A stretch of DNA of 18,162 bases from Candidatus Pacearchaeota archaeon (GCA_018303895.1 JAGVXJ010000067.1:1-18162), one strand, 5' to 3'. Counted from the stretch's first letter, positions 7,044 through 13,492 are shown. The notes: generated by a model not told the origin, from the sequence alone. A program made the numbers and translations.

Positions 7044-7171
7044 TTTCAAGGAAATTATTCAATAATGCTCGCCGAACGCAGTCGCTCGCATAAGGAAATA
7101 ATAATTTTAATAAAAGAATAGTTGAATAATATCTTGGAAAAACTTATTAATGGACAAAAATAGAATTCTTG
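7044..7171. other. Intergenic spacer with a GC-rich hairpin
   Basis: Within this AT-rich gap, 7073-7088 forms a stem of CGAACG with CGCTCG around CAGT. It has one mismatch on the plus strand and is fully paired with one G-U on the minus strand. The hexamer GCTCGC occurs on both sides (7067-7072 and 7084-7089). It may be a terminator for rpoK or a REP-like unit. Box A for the next gene (cttattaatg) is centred at about 7147. Confidence 0.4.
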
Positions 7172-7720
7172 ATGGAAAAACCGACAATTGTTTATCTTAT
7201 GCGACACGGTTCGATAACGCTTAAACCCGGCGATATTTTCTGCGGAAACCCTGAAATAAGTAAGGAAGGAATTGAAGAATCAAAAAAAGTTGCTAAAGGT
7301 TTTGAAAAACTAGAAAAAAAGATTTCAGTTATTTATACTAGCACTTTGAAAAGAGCACATCAAACAGCAGAAATTATTGGAAATACTTTGAAAGTTGAAG
7401 TAATAAAAATAAGAGAATTTGAAGAATTTGAAAAAGCGTTATTTGAAAAAAGTAAATTCAATCTTGAATTCTGGAAAAATTATTTGAAATACGACGAGGC
7501 GAAACAACTTTTTGAGAAAATAATAAAAAAAAGGGAGGGAGAAAATATTTTATTTGTTCTTCATGGAAATGTAATCAAAGGAATTTTAAAATCAAAAATG
7601 AAAATTTCATTCAAAAAAGCAGGCAAATTCAGAAGCGATAATTGCGGAATAACAAAATTGATTTTTCTTAAGAACAAATTGAAAATGGTAAAAAGTTTTA
7701 ATAGTTCACAAGTAAATTAA
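7172..7720 (+). CDS. Histidine phosphatase family protein (phosphoglycerate mutase-like)
   Basis: Member of the histidine phosphatase (RHG) superfamily. The phosphate-accepting RHG motif is in IVYLMRHGSI near residue 12. The second signature YTSTLKRAHQTAEIIG follows at about 55-70, and the second catalytic His is in LFVLHGNVIKGI near 130. DNCGITKLIF matches the final core strand. The substrate cannot be told from sequence. Cofactor-dependent mutase, sugar- or nucleotide-phosphatase activities all occur in this group. I prefer ATG 7172 over a TTG at 7169, given a box A centred 25 nt upstream. The length of about 182 residues is typical of small members. It is convergent with taw1, and the two stop codons share the TTAA at 7717-7720. 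Confidence 0.85.
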   Translation: MEKPTIVYLMRHGSITLKPGDIFCGNPEISKEGIEESKKVAKGFEKLEKKISVIYTSTLKRAHQTAEIIGNTLKVEVIKIREFEEFEKALFEKSKFNLEFWKNYLKYDEAKQLFEKIIKKREGENILFVLHGNVIKGILKSKMKISFKKAGKFRSDNCGITKLIFLKNKLKMVKSFNSSQVN

Positions 7721-8766
7721 TCTCGAATTAACGACGATGAAGGCGTTTCCTTTGAATATTCTAAGCTAGTAAAAATTTTTTTCTTTTTCACGAGTTCGAA
7801 AAATTTTTCAAAGTCAATCCAGGTTTTCCAAACTCCATTAATTTTTAATTTTTTATTCGCAAGCATTGTAACACAAGAGGGTTTATGTTCAGAAACAATT
7901 TCATAATCTGGAAGAAATTTTTGCAGTTGTTTACTGAATTCTACAACTTCTGAATGAGTTGGCATATTTGAACGCTTTAATCTTTGCTGTGAAGCACCGA
8001 CGTGCATATAAGATTTTACCTCGATAAAATCAGGCATTGCTTTCTGAATCATCTCGGCATAAAGTTCTGGCTCGACCATGTTTATTCCTTTGATCATCGT
8101 CAGTCTGATACAAGTTCGCTGTTTTTTTTCTTTCATGTATTCTAAACTTTTTTCGAGTCTTTTCCAATAATCTTTGAACAAAGGAATATCTACGCTTTTC
8201 AAAAGTTTTGGATTTGGTGCGTCAAGAGAAATGTAAAGTTGAGTAATGTGTTTAAGATTTTTTATTGCTTCGGGATATTGCGCGTTGGTAACAATAAATG
8301 TTGAAATTCCTTTTTTATGAAACGAGTTCACAAGTTCATTTATTTTTGGATAAGTAATTGGTTCACCAGTCAAAGAAAGTGCAACATGTTTAATCTGTTT
8401 TGAATTTTCGTATGGGGTTTTGTCTGGATTTGGATTTGTTTCACCTTTGAATCCAAGAAGAAGTTTGTGGTGTTCTTTTATGCTTTCCTCGACGATAAAT
8501 TCGGGCTCATCAACTGCCCATTTCCATTCTTTTGAAACCGGGGCTTTGTAATCGCGCCAGCAAAAAGTGCACCGATTAGCACAAGACATTGAAGAGGTCA
8601 TTTGCAAACATTGATTGCTCATTATTCCGTAAAATTTTAATTTGTAACAACCGCCACGACCACGAATCATGTTTTTTGTCCAACCACAGGTTTTCACCGC
8701 TGAGTGATTTCCTACTACGCGATAGCCTTGTTTTTTCAAAAGATTTTTTGATTCTGGAGATAACAT
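7717..8766 (-). CDS. taw1: tRNA 4-demethylwyosine synthase (Taw1/TYW1)
   Basis: Radical SAM enzyme that condenses pyruvate with N1-methylguanosine at tRNA-Phe position 37, the second step of wyosine biosynthesis after Trm5. The radical SAM cysteines are C62, C66 and C69 in CANRCTFCWRD. The second cluster's cysteines are C27, C40 and C53, with the 13-residue spacing known for archaeal TYW1. The conserved LSLTGEPITYP and FIVTNAQYPEAI motifs follow. The length of 349 residues is normal, and there is no flavodoxin domain, as in other archaea. A promoter cctttttaatt lies 26 nt before the ATG. Upstream lies the DGR-like repeat region rather than another tRNA-modification gene. Confidence 0.95.
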   Translation of the reverse strand: MLSPESKNLLKKQGYRVVGNHSAVKTCGWTKNMIRGRGGCYKLKFYGIMSNQCLQMTSSMSCANRCTFCWRDYKAPVSKEWKWAVDEPEFIVEESIKEHHKLLLGFKGETNPNPDKTPYENSKQIKHVALSLTGEPITYPKINELVNSFHKKGISTFIVTNAQYPEAIKNLKHITQLYISLDAPNPKLLKSVDIPLFKDYWKRLEKSLEYMKEKKQRTCIRLTMIKGINMVEPELYAEMIQKAMPDFIEVKSYMHVGASQQRLKRSNMPTHSEVVEFSKQLQKFLPDYEIVSEHKPSCVTMLANKKLKINGVWKTWIDFEKFFELVKKKKIFTSLEYSKETPSSSLIRD

Positions 8767-8786
8767 GAATGAAAAATAACTAATGT

Positions 8787-8797
8787 AATTAAAAAGG
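8787..8797 (-). promoter_or_regulatory. Box A promoter of taw1
   Basis: Minus-strand CCTTTTTAATT is centred about 26 nt before the ATG at 8766. It lies only about 24 nt beyond the end of the template repeat. Confidence 0.55.
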
Positions 8798-8820
8798 TTT
8801 TGAAAATGCCCAGATGGACT

Positions 8821-9015
8821 ATTCGAAAAGCAGGATACTGATTAGAGAAGTTTGCGAAACAAATTTTCCACGAAAATTGCAAACTTCTCCGAAAAAAATT
8901 TTGAAAATTCCTCTAAAAAAAGAAGAAAATCGAAATTATTCAAATTCTCATTAGCAGGATTCCTGTTAGCGTTGAGGTTAAGCCTGTTCGAGTTGGCGTT
9001 AAGCCTGACCGCGCG
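8821..9015 (-). repeat. DGR-like template repeat (TR), interrupted
   Basis: Two segments, 8955-9015 and 8821-8845, together align without gaps to the 86-bp variable repeat at 9375-9460. Read on the minus strand in the target gene's frame it gives RAVRLNANSNRLNLNANRNPA followed by NQYPAFRI. Six AAC and two AAT codons mark the varied positions. Of 23 A positions in this copy, 16 differ in the gene copy. Of 63 non-A positions, one differs (G to T at 8970/9415). Adenine-specific difference between a non-coding AAC-rich copy and a protein 3' end is the defining DGR mark. The two segments are separated by a 109-nt insert. Confidence 0.8.
8846..8954. mobile_element. 109-nt hairpin insert splitting the template repeat
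   Basis: Absent from the other repeat copy. The pentamer ATTAG occurs at both junctions (8841-8845 and 8950-8954), as a 5-bp target duplication would leave. The left half holds a perfect 11-bp inverted repeat, GAGAAGTTTGC (8845-8855) with GCAAACTTCTC (8879-8889). Inside it is a second 7-bp stem, AATTTTC/GAAAATT, around a CAC loop. The outer ends are weakly inverted (GAGAAGTTTG against GAGAATTTG). It is too short to encode a protein. It could be a miniature transposable element or a foldback insertion. It could also be a structural part of the template RNA. Confidence 0.55.
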
Positions 9016-9066
9016 GGAACTTGTAGCCAATTAATCTATCCAAAAAAGGATTCTCCTCGTCGAATA

Positions 9067-9085
9067 TTTTTTGCGAAGCAAAAAA
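9067..9085. other. Hairpin, 8-bp stem with GAA loop
   Basis: TTTTTTGC pairs with GCAAAAAA around GAA (plus strand). On either strand the stem ends in a T run, so it can act as a terminator-like hairpin. It lies about 50 nt before the template repeat in the minus-strand direction. Confidence 0.4.
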
Positions 9086-9202
9086 CATAGGGAAGCACCA
9101 CTACTTCATATTTCCCTCGACGTGCCTCAAAATTAGATAAGCCATCGATAAAGCCTGAACTTTACTAGTACTTAATGTCGTAGTTGAATTTCATGACTTA
9201 AA

Positions 9203-9214
9203 ATAAATTTAAAT
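9203..9214 (-). promoter_or_regulatory. Candidate promoter for a template-repeat RNA
   Basis: Minus-strand ATTTAAATTTAT would place a start near 9183, giving an RNA that enters the repeat after about 170 nt. A second box (minus-strand AAAAATTTTTAAAC, 9305-9318) could start near 9285. Both rest on sequence resemblance only. Confidence 0.3.
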
Positions 9215-9247
9215 GATGCCGTAATTAATTGACGTGTAGTCCATCCT

Positions 9248-9278
9248 AAAATTTCTAATTGCTCAGGTTAGAAATTTT
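9248..9278. terminator. 11-bp hairpin downstream of the DGR-like target gene
   Basis: AAAATTTCTAA (9248-9258) pairs perfectly with TTAGAAATTTT (9268-9278) around a 9-nt loop. It begins about 80 nt beyond the stop of the minus-strand gene and could terminate its mRNA. A role in target recognition, as hairpins near variable repeats have in some phage DGRs, is possible but it lies rather far away. Confidence 0.4.
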
Positions 9279-9358
9279 TTGGGCAAAATTTATAGAAAGG
9301 ATTAGTTTAAAAATTTTTGTAGTGTTCTACCTTACTACCAGCGAGCAAAACAGATTAG

Positions 9359-10018
9359 TTAATCTTCAATTAATACCCGAAAAGCAGGATACCGACTAGC
9401 AGGATCCCAGTTAGAGCCGAGGCCAAGCCTGCCCGAGTCGGCGCCAAGCCCGACCGCGCGTTCATCAAGAGTTTTAGGTTTAGAATTAACTCTCCAAATC
9501 CAAACAGGAGTTTTTCCATTAATCCAACTCAGAACATTTTTGACTTGCTCAAGATTAGAATTGGAAGTTAAAGCGGTTACTGCTTCAGCATCGACGGAAA
9601 CAATTTCCCTGTCAGGACCAATAATATTTTCTGAAACAGAATATTTATCTGATGTTCCCTTATAACCCCAAACAATATCTTTTTCTTCAGGAACATAATC
9701 GACACTTGTTGTAGTATATGGATATTGACTTCTTAAAACTCCTTGAACAAAATTTCTAAATCTTCCAGATTTATCGGGGTGAGTCTCTCTTAATCCATGA
9801 GCTTTTTCGAATAAGGAAATATGCCAAGGCAAATCCATTAAAGACGGATTTCCTTTTTTCTTCTCGGTTTCATGATACATTAAAAGCTTTTCAAAATTCA
9901 TTGCGGGAGAGAGCTCTTCAAATAAAGTAACTCTTGAATAAACTCTCCCATTATGAGAAACATTTCTAAATATAAATTCTCCATCGCTTGGAGCAACATA
10001 ATCTATTTCATCTGTCAT
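9359..10018 (-). CDS. Putative DGR variable protein (C-type-lectin-like C-terminus)
   Basis: A 219-residue protein. Its C-terminal 29 residues (187-215) are the variable repeat: ERAVGLGADSGRLGLGSNWD, then PASRYPAFRV. In DGR target proteins the variable residues sit in a C-type-lectin/formylglycine-enzyme-like fold that ends with a GFR/AFR motif near the C-terminus, as here. VWIWRVNSKPKTLDERAV before it fits the strands leading into that fold. The first 180 residues show no motif I can name. No signal peptide or membrane segment is visible, so the product looks cytoplasmic. The gene has a clear promoter (10039-10049). Local GC rises sharply within the repeat. A ligand cannot be inferred. Confidence 0.7.
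   Translation of the reverse strand: MTDEIDYVAPSDGEFIFRNVSHNGRVYSRVTLFEELSPAMNFEKLLMYHETEKKKGNPSLMDLPWHISLFEKAHGLRETHPDKSGRFRNFVQGVLRSQYPYTTTSVDYVPEEKDIVWGYKGTSDKYSVSENIIGPDREIVSVDAEAVTALTSNSNLEQVKNVLSWINGKTPVWIWRVNSKPKTLDERAVGLGADSGRLGLGSNWDPASRYPAFRVLIED
9375..9460 (-). repeat. DGR-like variable repeat (VR)
   Basis: An 86-bp second copy of the 8821-9015 repeat, lying inside the target gene. Relative to the template copy (minus strand) there are 15 A-to-G changes, one A-to-T and one G-to-T. AAC codons became GGC (four), GAC (one) or stayed AAC (one). AGG became GGG or TGG, AAT became GAT or AGT, and CAG became CGG. Varied codons lie on both sides of the place where the template copy is interrupted. 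The flanks of the two copies diverge abruptly beyond 9375 and 9460. Confidence 0.8.
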
Positions 10019-10038
10019 AAAAAATTGATAAAATCAAA

Positions 10039-10049
10039 GTTTAAAAATC
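10039..10049 (-). promoter_or_regulatory. Box A promoter of the DGR-like target gene
   Basis: Minus-strand GATTTTTAAAC is centred 26 nt before the ATG at 10018. It predicts leaderless mRNA and shows the gene still has an intact promoter. Confidence 0.55.
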
Positions 10050-10088
10050 TTTCTTAACTAAAAAATTACTACAGACAAAATAAGGTAA

Positions 10089-10100
10089 AACTTAAAATCC
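10089..10100 (+). promoter_or_regulatory. Box A promoter of the methylthiotransferase gene
   Basis: The sequence aacttaaaatcc is centred about 25-26 nt before the ATG at 10120. It forms a divergent pair with the promoter at 10039-10049. Confidence 0.5.
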
Positions 10101-10119
10101 TTCTGATTTTCCTCTTTTT

Positions 10120-11232
10120 ATGAAAAAAGTTTTTATAAAAATTTATGGATGCCAGGCGAATATTGCTGACTCAGAAACAATTTCGGGAATTCTAAAAGAA
10201 AATAATTTTGAAATTATTGACAACGAAAAAGACGCTGATTTTATAATTATCAATTCTTGTTCAGTTAAAAATAAAACTCAATCAAAAATATTTGATTACA
10301 TTAAAAAAAATAAAAATAAGAAAATTATCGTCGGTGGTTGCCTAACCAAAACGGTTGATTTGAGAAAAAAGTTTCCTGAGCTTTATGGGATTTTTGATAC
10401 AAATAGTATAACACAAATTTTAAATATTATAAAAAATAAAAAAGATATTTTTTCAGATGAAAAAGAAAACAGAATTTTAGTTCCAGTAGGAAGAGCAAAA
10501 AAAGAAATCGCGATAATTAACATTTCACAAGGATGTCTCAACAATTGTTCTTTTTGCGCAACAAAATTAGCCAGAGGAAATCTTAATTCGTATAGAATTG
10601 GGGAAATAAAAAGGGCTATTGAAAATGCGGTGAAGGAAGGATACAAAGGAATTTATTTGACTTCTCAAGACAATGGTTGTTATGGGTTTGATATTATAAC
10701 AAATTTGCCTGAATTATTACAAGAGATTAGTTCTGTCGAGGGAGAATTCATTATAAGATTGGGTATGATGAATCCATGGCATTTAAGAGAAATTTTTCCG
10801 AAACTTTTAGAAACATATGAAAATAAGAAAATTATGAAATTTATCCATATCCCGATTCAATCTGGCTCGGAAAAAGTTTTGAGGGACATGGGAAGAAATG
10901 AAGAAAGTGTGAAAATTTTTAAAAAAATTATTTCAGAGTTTAGGAAAAAATTTCCAGACGGCACAATCGCAACAGATGTTATTGTTGGTTATCCAATTGA
11001 AACTGAAGAAGATTTCAAAAAAACTTATGAATTGATTAGTGAAACAAAACCAGAGGTTTTGAATATTTCAAAGTTTTCACCACGTCCAAAAACTCGCGCA
11101 TCAAAACTAAAACAATTGCCTTCGGAAATTATAAAAAAAAGAGCAAAAGTTTTGAATGATTTGTATAAGGATTATATAAAGAAAGTCGAGAAAAGAAAAA
11201 GTTTGGGAAAGTTGATTTCGGAAGAAATATAA
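10120..11232 (+). CDS. tRNA (t6A37) methylthiotransferase, MtaB/CDKAL1-like, lacking TRAM domain
   Basis: Radical SAM enzyme of the methylthiotransferase family. Archaeal members add a methylthio group to N6-threonylcarbamoyladenosine at tRNA position 37. The N-terminal cluster domain has C11 (KIYGCQAN), C47 (INSCSVK) and C74 (GGCLTK). The radical SAM motif is C139, C143 and C146 (QGCLNNCSFC). Further family motifs are YLTSQDNGCYG, HIPIQSGSEKVL and TDVIVGYPIETEEDF. Full-length members are about 420 residues and end in a TRAM RNA-binding domain. This one stops at 370 just after KSLGKLISEEI, where TRAM would begin. The enolase promoter overlaps its stop codon, so the truncation looks fixed. A role on t6A is inferred from the family. 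Confidence 0.88.
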   Translation: MKKVFIKIYGCQANIADSETISGILKENNFEIIDNEKDADFIIINSCSVKNKTQSKIFDYIKKNKNKKIIVGGCLTKTVDLRKKFPELYGIFDTNSITQILNIIKNKKDIFSDEKENRILVPVGRAKKEIAIINISQGCLNNCSFCATKLARGNLNSYRIGEIKRAIENAVKEGYKGIYLTSQDNGCYGFDIITNLPELLQEISSVEGEFIIRLGMMNPWHLREIFPKLLETYENKKIMKFIHIPIQSGSEKVLRDMGRNEESVKIFKKIISEFRKKFPDGTIATDVIVGYPIETEEDFKKTYELISETKPEVLNISKFSPRPKTRASKLKQLPSEIIKKRAKVLNDLYKDYIKKVEKRKSLGKLISEEI

Positions 11233-11235
11233 AGC
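11226..11235 (+). promoter_or_regulatory. Box A promoter of enolase
   Basis: The sequence aatataaagc is centred about 24-25 nt before the ATG at 11255 and overlaps the stop codon of the preceding gene. Confidence 0.5.
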
Positions 11236-11254
11236 AGAATAATCTTTTAGTAAA

Positions 11255-12412
11255 ATGGTAAAGATAAGAGGGGTTTCTTCAGAAATAATCAAAGATTCCC
11301 GAGGTGAAGACACTATTGAGATTAGCATTGAAACTAATGTTGGAAATTTTTCTTCTTCCGCTCCAGAGGGAAAATCAACAGGAAAATATGAAGCAAAACC
11401 TTACAAAAAAAATATTAGTGAAGATATGAAAAATCTTAATAAATTTTCAGAATATTTTTCAGAAGAGGTTATGGAAAAATATGAGCATCTTAAACAAATT
11501 GAGGATATAGTAAAGGATTATGTTGGAGCAAACACTTTAATTGCTTTGGAATATGCTATTTTAAAGGCAATTGCTAAAGAACAAAAAAAAGAAGTCTGGC
11601 AACTAATAAATCCATCTGCAAAAAAAATACCACGATTTTTGGGAAATTGTGTCGAGGGTGGGAAACATTCTTCGTCGGAAAAAAGACCTGACTTTCAAGA
11701 ATTTTTAATTTCACCAAATGAAAAAAATGCGAAAGAGAATTTTGAAGTAATGCTAAAAATAAAAAATATGCTGAAAACGCTTATTCACAAAGAGGATAAA
11801 GGTTTTGAAGAAAAGAAAACTGATGAGGATACATGGATGACTTCTCTAAATGAAAAACAGGTTTTTGAAATTGTTGAAAAATCAAAAGTTCCTTTTGGAA
11901 CGGATATTGCCGCATCAAGTTTTTATAGTAGAAAAAAATACAGGTACAAAAATCCTGCTTTGAAAAGAAGTTCAGAAGAACAATTATTTTATATTTCAAA
12001 TATTGTAAAAAATTTTAAGCCGTTTTATGTTGAAGATCCTTTCGAAGAAGAAGATTTTGAAAACTTTGCAACTTTGTTAAAGAAAAATCCTGAAACATTA
12101 ATTGTCGGAGATGATTTGACTGTGACTAATTTGAAGAGACTTGAAAAAGCAATAAAATTGAAATCAATCAACGGAATAATTGTAAAGCCGAATCAATGCG
12201 GTTCACTTATAGAAGTTAAAGAAGTCTGTGAACTTGCTAAAAAAAATAATATTAAAATAATTTTTTCTCACCGAAGCGGAGAAACTTCGGAAAGCATCCT
12301 CGCTGATTTAGCTTTTGGATTTCAGGCGGATTTTTTGAAATGTGGGATTACTGGAAAAGAGAGGGAAAGTAAAATTAAAAGAATTATTGAAATTGAAAGG
12401 AGTTTGAAATGA
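11255..12412 (+). CDS. eno: Enolase, divergent short form
   Basis: Phosphopyruvate hydratase of glycolysis and gluconeogenesis. At 385 residues it is shorter than the usual 410-440. Recognisable parts are IIKDSRGEDTIE (11-22), APEGKSTGKYEA (36-47, the mobile loop), QEFLI (E149), FGTDIAAS (D217), YVEDPF (E260), VGDDLTVTN (D286), VKPNQCG (K311), SHRSGETSES (H339) and FLKCG (K362). Metal ligands and catalytic Lys/His are therefore kept. The usual GDEGGFAP around the second catalytic Glu is replaced by TDEDTWMT (189-196), which keeps only the DE pair. It overlaps the next gene by ATGA. In many archaea eno lies between rpoK and rpsB; here both are nearby but not adjacent. Confidence 0.9.
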   Translation: MVKIRGVSSEIIKDSRGEDTIEISIETNVGNFSSSAPEGKSTGKYEAKPYKKNISEDMKNLNKFSEYFSEEVMEKYEHLKQIEDIVKDYVGANTLIALEYAILKAIAKEQKKEVWQLINPSAKKIPRFLGNCVEGGKHSSSEKRPDFQEFLISPNEKNAKENFEVMLKIKNMLKTLIHKEDKGFEEKKTDEDTWMTSLNEKQVFEIVEKSKVPFGTDIAASSFYSRKKYRYKNPALKRSSEEQLFYISNIVKNFKPFYVEDPFEEEDFENFATLLKKNPETLIVGDDLTVTNLKRLEKAIKLKSINGIIVKPNQCGSLIEVKEVCELAKKNNIKIIFSHRSGETSESILADLAFGFQADFLKCGITGKERESKIKRIIEIERSLK

Positions 12413-12816
12413 GACATCATAAATTGTATGAGACGGAGAAACAAATCGAAAAACTTAATCAGGTTCATAAAAGATTACGAGCACTTAAAGATAGGGGGGT
12501 TGATTCTCATAGAAAACCTCGTGAAAGTATTTTAGAAAAATTTGAACCTTCATCCCCAATAGTTATTCCACCAAAAAAACCGATGGAAAGAGGAATTTAC
12601 AATTGGGTTGTTTCAGCTTATCGGAAATTTAAAGATAGTAATTATGTAGTTCTTGGGCTTGGAATTCTTGGTTTAGTTTTTTCATTTTTATTTCTTTCAA
12701 ATAATCTAACTGGAAATTCAATATTGTTAGTTAATCAGACCTTTAGCAATTTTATCGGGGGATTATTTTTTGTTTTTGGTTTAATGGGAATATTTTTTTA
12801 TTTGAAGAAGAGATAA
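12409..12816 (+). CDS. Two-pass membrane protein of unknown function
   Basis: Unrecognised, 135 residues. The N-terminal 70 residues are basic and hydrophilic with a predicted helix (TEKQIEKLNQVHKRLRALKD) followed by a Pro-rich stretch (SSPIVIPPKKP). Two hydrophobic segments follow at about 80-98 (VVLGLGILGLVFSFLFLS) and 112-132 (FIGGLFFVFGLMGIFFYL), with a short LTGNSILLVNQT loop between. It ends in KKR. The start codon overlaps the enolase stop (ATGA), so the two are translationally coupled. Confidence 0.65.
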   Translation: MRHHKLYETEKQIEKLNQVHKRLRALKDRGVDSHRKPRESILEKFEPSSPIVIPPKKPMERGIYNWVVSAYRKFKDSNYVVLGLGILGLVFSFLFLSNNLTGNSILLVNQTFSNFIGGLFFVFGLMGIFFYLKKR

Positions 12817-12843
12817 CTTCAAATTCGTTTGAACTCTTCAGAA

Positions 12844-12854
12844 GATTTATAATC
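12844..12854 (+). promoter_or_regulatory. Box A promoter of the exported-protein pair
   Basis: The sequence gatttataatc is centred about 26 nt before the ATG at 12875. Confidence 0.5.
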
Positions 12855-12874
12855 AACTTTTTACTTAATAAAGT

Positions 12875-13492
12875 ATGATAAAACAAATGTTAGTAATCTG
12901 TATAATTTTAATTAGCTTGGTTTCTTTTGCCAGTGCAGACATTATTCGAGAGGGTTATAGGGGCATCCATATAACAAATCACATTCAGAATTTAGAAGAC
13001 TTTCCAGATTATGTTTTTATAAGTTACGGACAGATTAACCCGGCTATGTGCCCAATAAAAATTATTGACCCGCCCGGAAGGGAAGACACAGGGCAAGTAG
13101 AGATTTATTACAAACATTGTAGCCCATCAATTTATGCGATTCCTAAAGACAAATTCAACGGAACTGAACTAATCAGTCTGAACACAAAAAAAGTTTTGAA
13201 TGAACAAGGAATAATTGACTATGTTTCTAATGAGGAAATTATTTCTTACTTAAACAGCGTCGGAGCAATAGAAGTAATTAAAAAAATTCAGACTTATACT
13301 GAAGTTCCAATTGCCAGTACAGAAAAAGAAAGAGATTACTTTTACACAATTGATTTAAATCAAGTAAAGGAAATTCCAGACAATAAAAAAGTGGTTAGAA
13401 ATAGTTTAGTTTATATTTTTGCGGGAGTTTCAATTCTTGCTTTAATTGGGATTATTACTGCAATAATTTTTAGTGTGAAAAAAAGAAAATGA
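12875..13492 (+). CDS. Secreted, membrane-anchored protein of unknown function
   Basis: Unrecognised, 205 residues. It starts with a clear signal peptide (MIKQMLVICIILISLVSFASA, cleavage likely after ASA at about 21). The exposed region of about 150 residues includes two cysteines (AMCPIKI and YKHCSPS, about 58 and 81) and a Pro/Tyr-rich stretch. A C-terminal membrane span (about 178-200, VYIFAGVSILALIGIITAII) ends in KKRK, giving a type I topology with most of the protein outside the cell. The stop overlaps the start of the next gene (ATGA), pairing it with a small multi-pass membrane protein. Confidence 0.7.
   Translation: MIKQMLVICIILISLVSFASADIIREGYRGIHITNHIQNLEDFPDYVFISYGQINPAMCPIKIIDPPGREDTGQVEIYYKHCSPSIYAIPKDKFNGTELISLNTKKVLNEQGIIDYVSNEEIISYLNSVGAIEVIKKIQTYTEVPIASTEKERDYFYTIDLNQVKEIPDNKKVVRNSLVYIFAGVSILALIGIITAIIFSVKKRK

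Larger units (their letters stand above)
8767..9358. other. 592-nt gene-free region holding the template repeat and structured DNA
   Basis: I see no credible protein gene here. The two reading frames of about 60 codons are created by the repeat and its insert. From low to high coordinates it holds the taw1 promoter (8787-8797), the second repeat copy split by an insert (8821-9015), hairpins at 9067-9085 and 9248-9278, and A/T boxes at 9203-9214 and 9305-9318 that could start minus-strand transcripts reading through the repeat. A 9-bp inverted repeat (8813-8821 with 9237-9245) brackets the block. Its first arm ends at the repeat boundary, although one such pair could arise by chance in this length. 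Confidence 0.6.

Noticed and set aside
8846..8954. Group II intron, insertion sequence or retron in the template
   Set aside because: At 109 nt it is far too short, encodes nothing, and shows no intron domain or transposase.
8821..9015. Simple decayed paralogue of the gene's 3' end
   Set aside because: Random decay should hit all base types and both strands. Sixteen of seventeen differences are at A on one strand, and only the repeat is duplicated, with sharp edges.
8842..9034. Opposed reading frames of about 60 codons across the template repeat
   Set aside because: They are by-products of the repeat and its insert. The minus frame is the template copy read in the target gene's phase and then runs into the insert. 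No promoter or start signal fits.
8767..9358. CRISPR array or tRNA gene in the gap
   Set aside because: No regularly spaced repeats, and no cloverleaf with TTCRA-type T-loop on either strand.
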